Shown here: positions 53,961-64,000 of the stretch, in pieces
Numbering within the stretch: position 1 is the first letter of the stretch
Layout of the letters: each line of letters starts with the position of its first letter
Assembly (NCBI GenBank): GCA_030035585.1
Contig: CM057482.1
Span: 9,969,001 to 10,033,000, forward strand
DNA length: 64,000 nt
Direction: 5' to 3'
Origin: Dugong dugon
Taxonomy: Eukaryota > Chordata > Mammalia > Sirenia > Dugongidae
Notes under the pieces: model-generated
What the model saw: the letters and a program-made list of their open reading frames with translations, nothing else
The model's database searches: none
Told to the model about the DNA's origin: nothing
Translations under genes and position numbers: made by a program

Positions 53961-56514
53961 TAGGTATGTTTGGCTTTCCTTTATCCTCATAGGTAAACTC
54001 ACTGAGAGAGAACCATCCGGGAATCAGTTCCCTGACCTGTGTTTTTCTTCTGCATCTCTAGACCCATTTCTCATCACCCAGCTGAACTGCATTTTCTTTG
54101 AAAACCAGTGTAGATCTAGTACTTTTTTATTTTAACTGAAACTAAAAGTGATCCCATGTGACTTGGATCACTTTTTACTTCTCCATGCTCTTCCTTTTTC
54201 CTTCTCCAAAGAAACACAGTAATTTACTTCCTGACCTCACATTTTTGGCCTTTCTTTGGTGAGTTAAAATATACTAAGCACTGATTATTTTTTAGCATAG
54301 TGTGATCATCTACTTCACTAAAAAAAAGTAACAGGATAAGTTTTATTAGTGGTTGTTTTAAAATCAAGTGCACTATACTGTGTAAGTGGCTTAAAAAATA
54401 TGTGCTTAAAATACTTTCCCTTGAGCTAAGAACTTGTCTTCCTTTTATCTTCTAAGACTAGTATGGCTGGCATGGCTGATTTGTGCCAGAAGGAAAAAAA
54501 AAAAAAAGCCCACTAGACCCTCAATCCTACTGAGTAATGGCAGGGGATCAACCTAGACAAGGCAGGAGTGATACAGAAAAGGCTGTGGGCTCAACTCGGG
54601 AGAAAGGTAGATGAGAGCCATCTAGTTAAAGCTTTCTTGTATTCCCCTGGAAGGAGCCCATGCCATTTGCCAGCATTTTATCTGCCAGCAGCATATGTAA
54701 GCTCTCAAAAACAGCAGGGAGGATGTTGACTACAATAATGCATCAAGGCTGTGGTTTGTAACCTCAAAAGTAAGGCAGTTAAAACTTTTTTTTTTTTTTT
54801 AAACAAAGACATTTTGATTGCCAAACCCATAACCATTAGCAGCTGTGGTTGTGAACAGTTCTCTAGACCTAAGAAGTTTTCAGACAAAAAGTTGAGTTGG
54901 TGGTTTTTGTTTCTGTGTGTCTGTGTTGTGTTTGTACGTGCTATTTATATCCCTGCCTTCAATAGCAAATCTGATTTGTCTGAAATCTCTAAGATCATTG
55001 ATTATTCTATTTCTTCTGAACTGAATCCATTCCTCTCTTGCCAGCTTACTGACCCTTTAGTCCATTTGATCTTATGGCTTTTATAACAGCCAAGACCCTG
55101 AGTATCTTCAAAGAATTATGCTGAGGGAATCTACTTCTGAGTGCGTCTATCCAGTAATAGACATCAGCAATGGAATTGCAGCCTTCTAGTGGGGAAGAGA
55201 GTAGTACTTGTTCCTTCTTTTATAAGAGGATCCGAGGTCCACAGATTTTCAGGAAAATTCCAGATATCATTTCATATGTGGAAATCATTGGCTTCTGTCA
55301 CCAATGGATTATCTTTGGGTCTGAGAGGTGAGCAATTACAGAATGAAGAAAGCGCTGTGCGATATACAAACCAAGCATTGGCCTTGAAGATGCAAAGTCC
55401 CCAAATTCTCTTGTAAAGTACATGAAAATGTCCTCTCTGTTGTACTGAGGAAATCTGCTAATTCACAGACCTCAACATGTATCTTCCTAAGGGATCTTGA
55501 AGGCTGTCTCTGAGACCCAACAAAGGGAAACTGTATGTATGTCAGCAAAAACTAGCCTAGCCCTCTTCAAAATCACGGCTTACTTGAATGAGACAAGGAC
55601 TGTATCTTCAGAGTTCTCGTGAAGTCTAGAACACTTACCAGAGTTTCTAGGTCAGAACAGACTATCTTTAGAGTAGTTTGCTGCCTGAGTTATCAAGTAC
55701 CCACTTGAAGATGGTTTAAGGAACAACTACGTTATGTCCCCCCCCCCCTTTTTTTTTAAAATCCAGCAAGTATTGTGCTTTCTGTTGTACTTACCCTAAA
55801 GAGAGAAGGGGAATATTACCACTTTTCCATATTTGAAGAGGAGAAAGAGACTGAGAAATGTAGGAAAACTAGTGAGAAGGCAGTCCAGGGTAGAAATGTA
55901 ATAAAAACCATTTCTAGGATAATGGCAGTGGAATTGAAGAGGAGGGGGACAGATGCAAGAAGTTTTATGTGGGTAGCATCAGTTGCTTGACGTGATATCT
56001 TCATTTTTCACCTGTAAGTAAACCAAGGCTTAGAGAGAGAAGGTGGTCTGTTTGATGTAGAAGGAAGCTGACGAAGCCTTGCTGTCTTCTTGCAATCTGT
56101 TCAAGGTTTCTTGGTTTGTTACCTAGTACTGTGTGAACCAGATGGCAAATTATCTCCTAGTTTTATTGCTCAGAATATTACATAACCATATATTCAACAA
56201 GTATTTACTGACCATCTGTCATGTGCCTTGTACTGTGCTAAAGACCAGAGATGCAGGGTTTGAACAAGACAGTTCATGGTCCTCTAGAGAATCTACTCTA
56301 GGGTCTCTCCTGGAGCGTGCTAGGAGAGACCAAGATGAGAAAATCCAACCATAATAATTGTCATATGAGGAAAGGAATGAGCAAAGGATGGGACCAAACC
56401 AGCTTGACGGGTGGTGGGGTGGGGACGTTTAAGTAAACTTCTAACAAGAGGCAAGTACTGAAGAAAGCAAAACTGAAGCATTTATATCTTCGTCAGTATA
56501 CCATTCTATATCGT

Positions 56515-56800
56515 GTCTCTGTTCCCTTGTCCACTAAGAGAGCTCCTATTCATCCTTTAAGACAGCTCAGATGTCAACCTTTCTGTAGACTTTCCTGACC
56601 CCAGCCCATTTCCTCCCTGAAAGGATTCATCACTCCAAAGACTGGGTTCATACTTTGTGATTGTATTTTTCACTTATCTTTTTCTTGGTAATTATATCTT
56701 CATGTGTAGTTTCTTTAGGTCACCACCTAGATCTTATTTATATCTCCAGTGTCCTAGCATATAGGCCGGTGCATAGTAAGTACCCAATAAATGATAGTGA
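56515..56800 (+). mobile_element. L2 3' end
   Basis: 'ttcatcctttaagacagctc', 'gactttcctgaccccagccc' and 'gtgcatagtaagtacccaat' followed by 'aaatgatagtg' fit the L2 3' UTR. Confidence 0.8.
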
Positions 56801-57067
56801 CAGTACATTGAGAGGAAGCAATGGTTGGTGTATGGAAAGTCTTAAATGTCATATGAAGAACTTAAAATGTATTCTGACATGAAGACAACTACATAAGTGA
56901 TATAATGAGCTGTGCATTTCAGAAAGATAGTCCTGGAAGCAGTAGGAAGGATAGATTGGATGGGGCAAGCCTGAAAACGGGATGATTTAGAACGTTACCA
57001 TGATTGTCCAGGTGAGGCATGATGAAGGCCTGCAGCAATGCTGTGGCAGTTGAGTTGAAAAATTAGC

Positions 57068-57152
57068 CACTGAAAGCCCTGTGGAACACAGATCTGCTCA
57101 CACACACAGGATTGCCATGAGTTGGAATCGACAGCAACTGATTTGGATTTTT
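57068..57152 (+). mobile_element. AfroSINE 3' fragment
   Basis: 'aaagccctgtggaacacaga', then 'gattgccatgagttggaatc' and 'gacagcaactgatttgg' before a T-run. The 5' half is absent. Confidence 0.8.
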
Positions 57153-59211
57153 TTTTTATACAAAAGAAAAAAATTTCTTTTAAGGTAAATAACTTTATAA
57201 AACATGTGGCAAAGAAAACCACCTATAGTATAGTAGTAAAGGAGAGATGTTCTGTAGTATTTGTCTGATCACCATGACTCAGGTTTTCTGTGATTTTTCA
57301 TGGGAATGTTTTAAAAAATATTTAATCTGTTTTCCTCTAAAAGACAAATGTTATTTTATAAAGGAGTATTGTTGATATTAATAATGCCAGATTGCTTGAT
57401 AATGATCTTACCTCACTATGTCAGGTGAGGCCAAAGAATTCTCAGTTGTTTTCAGTTGAGTCAGACTAGCCATTGGGAGAGTAAAATCTAAAATTGGCAC
57501 AGCCCTTAACTCAAGAGGGATCTTCAGCATTCTGAGGTATTAGTCTCAAAGTACACTTCAGTAGTTGAGGGCCTCATAGTGTAGTATCTTAATTAAGAGC
57601 AATTTTCTTTTGGTTCTCACTATTTTAAATTGGAGTGAAAACTTGCTATATGAAAATTAAGACCAAAAATACTTAAATGGTGAACGGTTGATTCCCAGTT
57701 AGACCTTGAAGTGTCAGGCCAGAAAAGCTCCGAGGTTAATTTTGGAGAAAATATACTTGCTTGGGTCCTTTTCAGCACATGAAGATTACAGCACGGGATT
57801 CTAAAGGGTGTGGAAAGCCACAGAGGAGATTTTACTGTGAGTAGGGTGGGACCTGCTGTGTGGCTTCAACCAGATCTTTTTCCATAAACAGCGATAGAAC
57901 CCGTTAAGTTGCATCTCTCTCATCCTTTATTCTTTTCACCAGGAGCACATGTGAATTGTCTTTATAGCATTGAGCTGGAAACCCCTGTTGATACTGGGCA
58001 CATGACTTGAATCGGGTGCTGGTACATGGGAGTTCAGCTGTCCTGCGTTGGGCCAGCTGGCATGATCTTGGTCCATCCCTAGTCAAACATGCAGTAGTTA
58101 TCTGGTCAAAGTATCGTGATCAGTTTGTTACCCTAATGCGAGAAAACCTATCTTCTAGTGTAGTGAGGCCTGAAGTGTTAGTTATACTGTGAACACCTTG
58201 AATTCCTTTGAAGGAAAATGTAAACGAAAAGCGTTTATCAGAGAACACAGTTGCCTTCATATGGTTCTTTGGCTCTGTTGTGCCTGTGGCCTCTTTATCA
58301 AACTCATTTCCTTCTCTTTTTCTGAGTGTTATTGCCGCAATCTATGGGAGTTGGTTTTTAGCTAACTAGATTTCAGAGCCTGGTTTCTTATTCTCTCTAG
58401 TTCTCCAAAGTTCCAACCAAGAAAACCTACAGTAAATACAGTATATGTGTATGTCCATTTCAGTGAGTTCCTTCTTGATTGCTTGCTTTAGCTGTTAGTC
58501 CTCTAGAGATGGGTATAAGGTTTATAGGTTGCCTGGGGATTTGTTGTGAAGAGTGAGATAGTTTAGTAGTTATTGATCAATTCAGTGCAAAGACTAAGTG
58601 GAGGCTTGCAGAGTTGATGAAAATGCCCACTTGGCTCTGCCAAAAGCTACTAAATTTTTTTTTTTCGCTGATGGAAATGGCAAAAGAAATGTTTTCTAGA
58701 TGACTGGTGTACAATTTTCCTCTGGAGAAGAGAAGAAAATGGTTGTTTAGTAGTTAATTACCTGTTATGTTAGACAGCTATGAAACTTATGAGGCATGAA
58801 AGAAGAGCAGGCCCACCTCCCCCGCTTGTCAGGCTGAAAAGCAGGTGATAGGAGCTGTGGGCAGCAACAGCAGCAACTTCCTGAGGAGTCTTTTACCGGA
58901 TTTGAGTCCCTAGCTGCTTTGTGTTGCTGCTGTTAGAACCCATATTCTCCAACATGTCTTTTGTACTATCTCAGTGACCCATAATGCAGCATCCTCTCCA
59001 GACTGTTCAGAGCTTTTCCATATTCTTTACAATTGTGAATTTCAACCCTTCTTTCTCTCCCTTTACTCTTGCTCTGGGTCAGCTGCATTTTAGTCTTTTG
59101 ACTTTCAGATCAGCGAGTCCTTTCTTGTAATCCCCTGACTTGTTAGTGTGGTCCTTAGTGCCCAGTCCCCAGTTGCACAGATTATGCTTTTTGGAGGGTA
59201 CTGAGGCTCTG

Positions 59212-59383
59212 TCGGAGCCCTGGTGGCGCAGTGGTTAACAGCTTGGCTGCTAACCAAAAGGTCAGCAGTTCGAATCCACCAGCCGCTCCTTGGAAACCCT
59301 GTGGGGCAGTTCTTCTCTGTCGTATAGGGTCGCTATGAGTTGGAATCGACTTGATAGCAACGGATTTGGGTTTTTTTTTTTGT
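59212..59383 (+). mobile_element. AfroSINE, short subtype, little diverged
   Basis: 'tcggagccctggtggcgcag' to 'gatagcaacggatttgggtt'. AGGCTCTG lies before and after (about 59204-59211 and 59386-59393). Confidence 0.95.
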
Positions 59384-59939
59384 TTAGGCTCTGCCAAGCT
59401 GACTTTGCCTCAATGCATTTTACCATGAAAGAGAATCCTTTCTCCCAATGCATAGGCCTTGCCTTTTTTTTAATTTATGAATTAATTTAGCCTTGCTTTT
59501 CTTCATTCCTTTTAGGTTGCTTTGCTTTTCACCTCTGTTTCTTATAAGTTCCCTGAAGTTCATTGGTAGAGCTTGGAAAAAGGGATTTCACATGGAACTT
59601 GAATTTAAGATTCAGTGGGAAAGTTGATTTTAATATCTATCTTAAATGTGTCCAAGGAACCTCTGATGTAATTTCATTTATTCATTGTTTTCCCAGTTTT
59701 TTCCATAATTTGACACTTTCTTACTCTGTTAATATAAGTCAGGGTTTTTTGTTTTTTGTTTTTTAATCAAATATAGAACCATTGGCCACTTAGCAAGACA
59801 CAAAAATTTTCATTTACCTTGTAGGATAAAATAAATTAAAGACTAGCACCTTCTTTTACAGAGTTACAGCTCTGAGAATGTCCATTTCCCAGCATGCATG
59901 TATTCAGCATAATTAAAATAATCCTAATGCTCAAGTTGG

Positions 59940-62700
59940 GAAATTTATTCTCTCATTCAACGGATGTATTGAGTGCCTACTATGTGCCAGGCATGGGTCT
60001 AGGTGCTGAGGAGATAGGAGTAAACCAAACAGACAAAAATCCTATCTTTGTGGCGCTTTCATCCTACTATGGGAGACCAAATAAAAAATTTAATAAAGTA
60101 AATTATATAGTATCAGATGATGGTAAATGCTGTGGAAAAAAAATAAGGTAGGAAAGGGGGATTAAGAGTACCAGGTTTGTGGGGAGAGTGGTGCTGCACT
60201 TTTAAATAGAGTGATCAGGGAAGACTCACCATGAAGTTGCTGTCTGAACAAAGACTGAGAAAGAGAGGGTGGATATCTAGGGGGAAAGCATTCCAGGAAG
60301 AGGAAACAGGTAAGTGCAAAGACCCAGAGGCAGGAAACACAAGGAAGCCAGTGTGGCTGGAGGGGAATGAAAATTGTGGAGAGTAGTCTGAGAAGGCGTC
60401 AGGGAGGAAATTGGGCACCAGGTTGTCTAGGGACCTGTAGACCATGATAAGAACTTAGACTTTCATTCTGACTGAAATGAAAAGCCATTGGAGAGGCTTA
60501 AGCAGAGGAATGAAATGATCTGATATTTTCAAAAGATAGCTCTGGCTGCTGTGTTAAGAACAGACAAGGGGAGGTTAAGTGAGAAACAGAGAGGCCAGTT
60601 AGGAGGCTGTTGCAGTAATCTCGGGAGAAATTATAATGGCTGAGACCAGGGAAACAACCATGGAGATTTTTAAGAAGTGGTTAGATACTGGATGTGTTTT
60701 TTTTTTGAATTGTGCATTAGGTGAAAGTTTCCAAAACAATTTAGTTTCTCATTCAAAAATTTATTCACAAATTATTTTGTGACATTGGTTGCAATCCCCG
60801 CAATGTGTCAGCCCTCTACCCCTTTCCACCCTGGGTTCCTCGTGTCCGTTCACCCGATTTTCCCGTCCCTTCCTGCCTTCTTGTCTTTGCTTTTGGACGT
60901 ATGTTGCCCGTTTGGTCTCGGATAGTTGATTGAACTAAGAAGCACATTCCTCGAGTGTGTTATTTTTTATTTTATATGCCTGTCTAATCTTTGGCTGAAA
61001 GGTGGACTTCAGGAGTGGCTTCATTTCTGAGTTAGCAGGGTGTCTGAGGGCTGTAGTCTCTGGGGTTCCTCCATTCTCTCTCAGACCAGTAAGTCTGGTC
61101 TTTTTTTTTGTTAATTTGAATTTTGTTCTACAATTTTCTCTGTTCTGTCCAGGACCCTCTATTGTGATCCTTGTCAGAGTGGTTGGTGGGTGGTAGCTGG
61201 ACACCATCTAATTCTTCTAGGCTCAGGCTGGTGGAGGCTGTGGTTCGTATGGTCCATTAGGCCTTTGGATTAATATTTTTCTTTGTCTTTGATTTTCTTC
61301 ATTCTCCTTTGCTTTGGACAAGATGGGACAAATAGATGTATCTTAGATGGCCACTCGCAAACTTTGAAGACCCCAGATGCTACTCATCAAAGTAGGATGT
61401 AGAACATTTTCTTTATGAACTATGTTATGCCAGTTCGCTTTGATGTTCCCCAAGACCATGGTTCCCAGCCCTCAGCCCCAGTAACTCGGTTCCTCAAGGT
61501 ATCTGGATGTGTCTAGGAAGCTTCTATGACTTTGCCTTGGTCCAGTTGTGCTGACTTCTCCTATATTGCATGTTGCCTTTCCCTTCACCAAAGTTAACAG
61601 TTGTCTACTATCTAGTTAGTGATTGCCACTCACCACCCCTCTCCTCCCTCGTAACCATCAAAGATTTGTAAACTTTTTCTTGAGTTTTTATAATAGTAGT
61701 CTAATGCAATATTTGTCCTTTTATGATTGGCTTATTTTACTCAGCATAATGCTCTCCAGATTCATCTATGTTATGAGATATTTCACAGATTCATCATTGT
61801 TCTTTATTGCTGCATAGTATTCCATTGTGTGTATGTACCATAATTTGTTTATCCATTCATCTTTTGATGGGCTCTTAGGTTGTTTTCATCTTTTTCCTAT
61901 TGTGAATAGTGCTGCAGTGAACATGGCTGTGCATATGTCTATTCCTATGATAGCTCTTATTTCTCTAGGATATATTCCTAGGAGTGGCACACATTTTGGG
62001 GGAACACAGTTCAATCCATAACAAGTGGGTAAATGGATGTGCAAACCTGGAGTTCAGGGCAGAGGTCCAGGCTGAAGGTATAAATCTGGGATTCTTTAGC
62101 CTATAGATGTATTTTAAACTTTGAGATTGAAGAAGATCATCAAGGTTGTAAATGGAAAGAGAGAAGAAGTGTGTCTCAGGCCTAACCCCTGTAACCTTCC
62201 AACATTTAAAACCTGGGGAGGTGAGGATTAGCCAGGAAAGTGGTAAAACCAGGAAGAGAATGGTATCCTGAAAGCCAAGTGAGCAATGTGTTCAAGAAGG
62301 AGAAAGAGATGCTTTCCATCAAGTTCTACAAATACATCAATTCAGGTGAGAATTGAGGATTTGATTTAGCAATATGGAAGATAACACTGATCTTTACAAG
62401 AAAAGTTTTGATGGAACAGTGGGAGTTGAGAGCTTGTTTATAGTGAATTCAAGAGAAAAAAATTGGAGAGGAGTTAGAGGCAGGGAGTATAGATAATCTT
62501 TTTTTTTTTATTGTGGTGAAAATATACCTAACAAAATATATGCCATCTCAACAATTTCTACATACACAATTTAGTAACCTAGATAGTCTTTTGATGAATT
62601 TTGTTGTAAAGGGGATCTGAAAAATGGGATAGTAGCTGGAGGCAGATGTGGGATTAGGACAGGAATGTTTTGCTTTTTGTTTTATGGGAGACATTACAGT
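59940..62700 (+). mobile_element. Ancient mammalian repeat split by L1
   Basis: Left part: 'gtgcctactatgtgccaggc', 'agcattccaggaagaggaaa' and 'gctctggctgctgtgttaag' up to about 60696. Right part from about 62025: 'ctggagttcagggcagaggt', 'ggtatcctgaaagccaagtg' and 'aatgggatagtagctggagg'. Both parts are parts of one long element, also seen near 31045 and 44160. A small further insertion sits at about 62501-62575. Confidence 0.6.
60697..62023 (-). mobile_element. L1 3' end joined to a 37-bp LTR piece
   Basis: A T-run at 60697 marks the element's tail. L1 sequence parallels the 20119-21542 copy up to 'ggatatattcctaggagtgg' (about 61986). 'cacacattttgggggaacac' to 'caatccataaca' (61987-62023) instead matches the end of the LTR at 32913-32948. 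TGGATGTG occurs at 60689-60696 and 62034-62041. Confidence 0.75.
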
Positions 62701-64000
62701 ATGTTTGTGTGTTAGTGGAAGAATTGATCCAGTACATGGGGGAAACTAACTGATGCAGAAGAAAGAGGAGAGAATGGCTTGCAGTATTGGCAAAGCAGCT
62801 GTGAAGTCCTGGCAGCAGTGTCCTTTGCCTTGAACTCTCTAGGCCATAGAGAAGAGGGAACAGGCAAATTGAAGAGGCAGTAATTGTGACTGCTGCTGCT
62901 TTGGCCTCGGTAGAGTTAGGTTTAAAGATCTTGATGGCAGCCTCTGGTCTTGTTCGTGCCCAAGCACCTCAGCATGGGTCTTGTGCAGAACTTCCTTCCT
63001 TCTAACATCCAGCAATCAGAGCTGGACCCTGTTTTCCTTTGACTTCTAAAGATCCAGAGGGTAGGGAAAGAAGGGGGTTCACCCTCTCATCTTTACTGTT
63101 TCTTTTCCATTGTGAACATTTTGACCCTGCCTACCAATATAATTGTGGCTGATGCATATTAAGCTTATGTTTTATCAAAGTACATGTCACGCTTGTTTCA
63201 CACTGAAAGCCATGACGTGGTATGAGGCCAGGACCAAAAGCTGCTGAAAATCCCTCTTTCCACACAGCATTACTTATCACCTGGGATAGAGTGAACAATG
63301 AAGAAGTTTAACTGTTTGTGCTTCCACTAGGTACAGTGGTAATTGAATTTTCTTACTCATTTACTAAAAAAGCTCCATTTCTACTTTAGAGGGGTATTTA
63401 AATCTTTAGAGGACACATCTTAGCAGGCAAATAAAAGTGGAAATAATTTCATACTACTTAATGGTAGTTACTAGGAACAAGGCTTCTCTGGGAATGAAGC
63501 CTGACCAGATGCCCATGAGTCATATTTGTTGAACATGATAAACACAAGATATCCCAAGAGAGGAAATAATGAATTATCCAATCATTTGGAAATTGCTAGA
63601 GAACATTTTCTGCCACCCTCTGGTTGTTCCTTAAATTGTGGTTGTGTGGCCAGCGTAGTCTATGTATGTCTTTACAGAAGGAATAAAAGACCTAAATACT
63701 CACACAGATTTGTTCGGTGAAAGGGATCCAAAGGATGCTTCTAAATAATTTTCAGAATTACTCTACCTTTTCACCCTAAGTAGGCCTGGAATTCATCCAG
63801 TAAAACAGCTCTTGCATGTTCATACCTTTCAGAATGAATCATCTTCCTTCCCTTTAGTGAGAGAAGGCCTCTGTTTACTGTTTCTGGCAGGATTTCCACA
63901 AATGTTCTTTCTTAAGTCTTTCCATTGCTTTGCTTGAGTTGACCCTAGAGGGGTGCCTGATCTTCCTGAAGGAGACCTGTGATGTTAAAAGACAATGAAT

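Larger units (their letters stand above)
50435..64000. other. TRIP4 intron 11 (runs past window end)
   Basis: 13.6 kb with no sequence matching the expected FPDISQESDSPFVFICKNP-like continuation on either strand, so the final exons should be to the right. Contents: L1 3' ends, AfroSINEs, an L2, a DNA-transposon remnant and a large ancient repeat. Stretches 54000-56500, 57200-59150 and 62750-64000 look unique and non-coding. Confidence 0.75.

Noticed and set aside
60215-60445. Minus-strand frame inside the ancient repeat
   Set aside because: It belongs to a repeat present at least three times in the window and shows no protein similarity.
1-64000. CRISPR arrays, operons, riboswitches, phage or plasmid functions
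   Set aside because: No evenly spaced direct repeats, no bacterial-style gene packing, and clear vertebrate exon-intron structure with mammalian repeats.

Overview
This is a vertebrate nuclear locus, from an afrotherian mammal, most likely elephant-like. The main clue is more than 20 copies of a tRNA-derived SINE with the AfroSINE pattern: a 5' end reading as 'ccctggtggcgcagtggtta' and a 3' end like 'gactcgacggcaacgggttt'. Afrotherian-looking L1 3' ends, MaLR-type LTRs, MIR and L2 are also present. There are no operons, plasmids, phages or CRISPR arrays, and most short open frames are noise inside introns and repeats.

Layout. From 1 to about 1,780 is intergenic. From 1,780 to 2,970 is a CpG island; from mammalian gene order (CSNK1G1 - PCLAF - TRIP4, recalled from human 15q22) it is probably the CSNK1G1 promoter and untranslated first exon, pointing left. 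PCLAF (PAF15/KIAA0101) lies on the minus strand, with four coding exons from 15,903 to 7,570 and a complete 111-residue protein. Its intron 3 holds a CD24 processed pseudogene that keeps a long 3' UTR and is itself split by an L1. A second CpG-rich promoter (about 15,540-16,180) serves PCLAF. TRIP4 (activating signal cointegrator 1, ASC-1) starts at 19,043 on the plus strand. Eleven coding exons, to 50,434, give 523 residues with intact reading phase at every junction. The C-terminal exons (about 56 residues in human) were not found before 64,000, so the gene runs off the right edge.

How the genes relate. PCLAF is a cell-cycle-regulated PCNA clamp partner. TRIP4 is a subunit of the ASC-1 complex (with ASCC1-3) used in transcription coactivation, alkylation repair and ribosome rescue. 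They are divergently arranged, about 3.1 kb apart at their start codons, and appear to have separate promoters.

The rest is introns and intergenic DNA built from layered repeats. Several insertions can be dated relative to each other because target-site duplications are still visible: two LTRs with perfect 5-bp duplications, two palindromic hAT-type elements with perfect 8-bp duplications, and four L1 3' ends. I did not find a new biological system. The observations most worth checking are a probable shift of the TRIP4 exon 3 splice acceptor, a chimeric LTR-L1 insertion, and the nested CD24 retrocopy.
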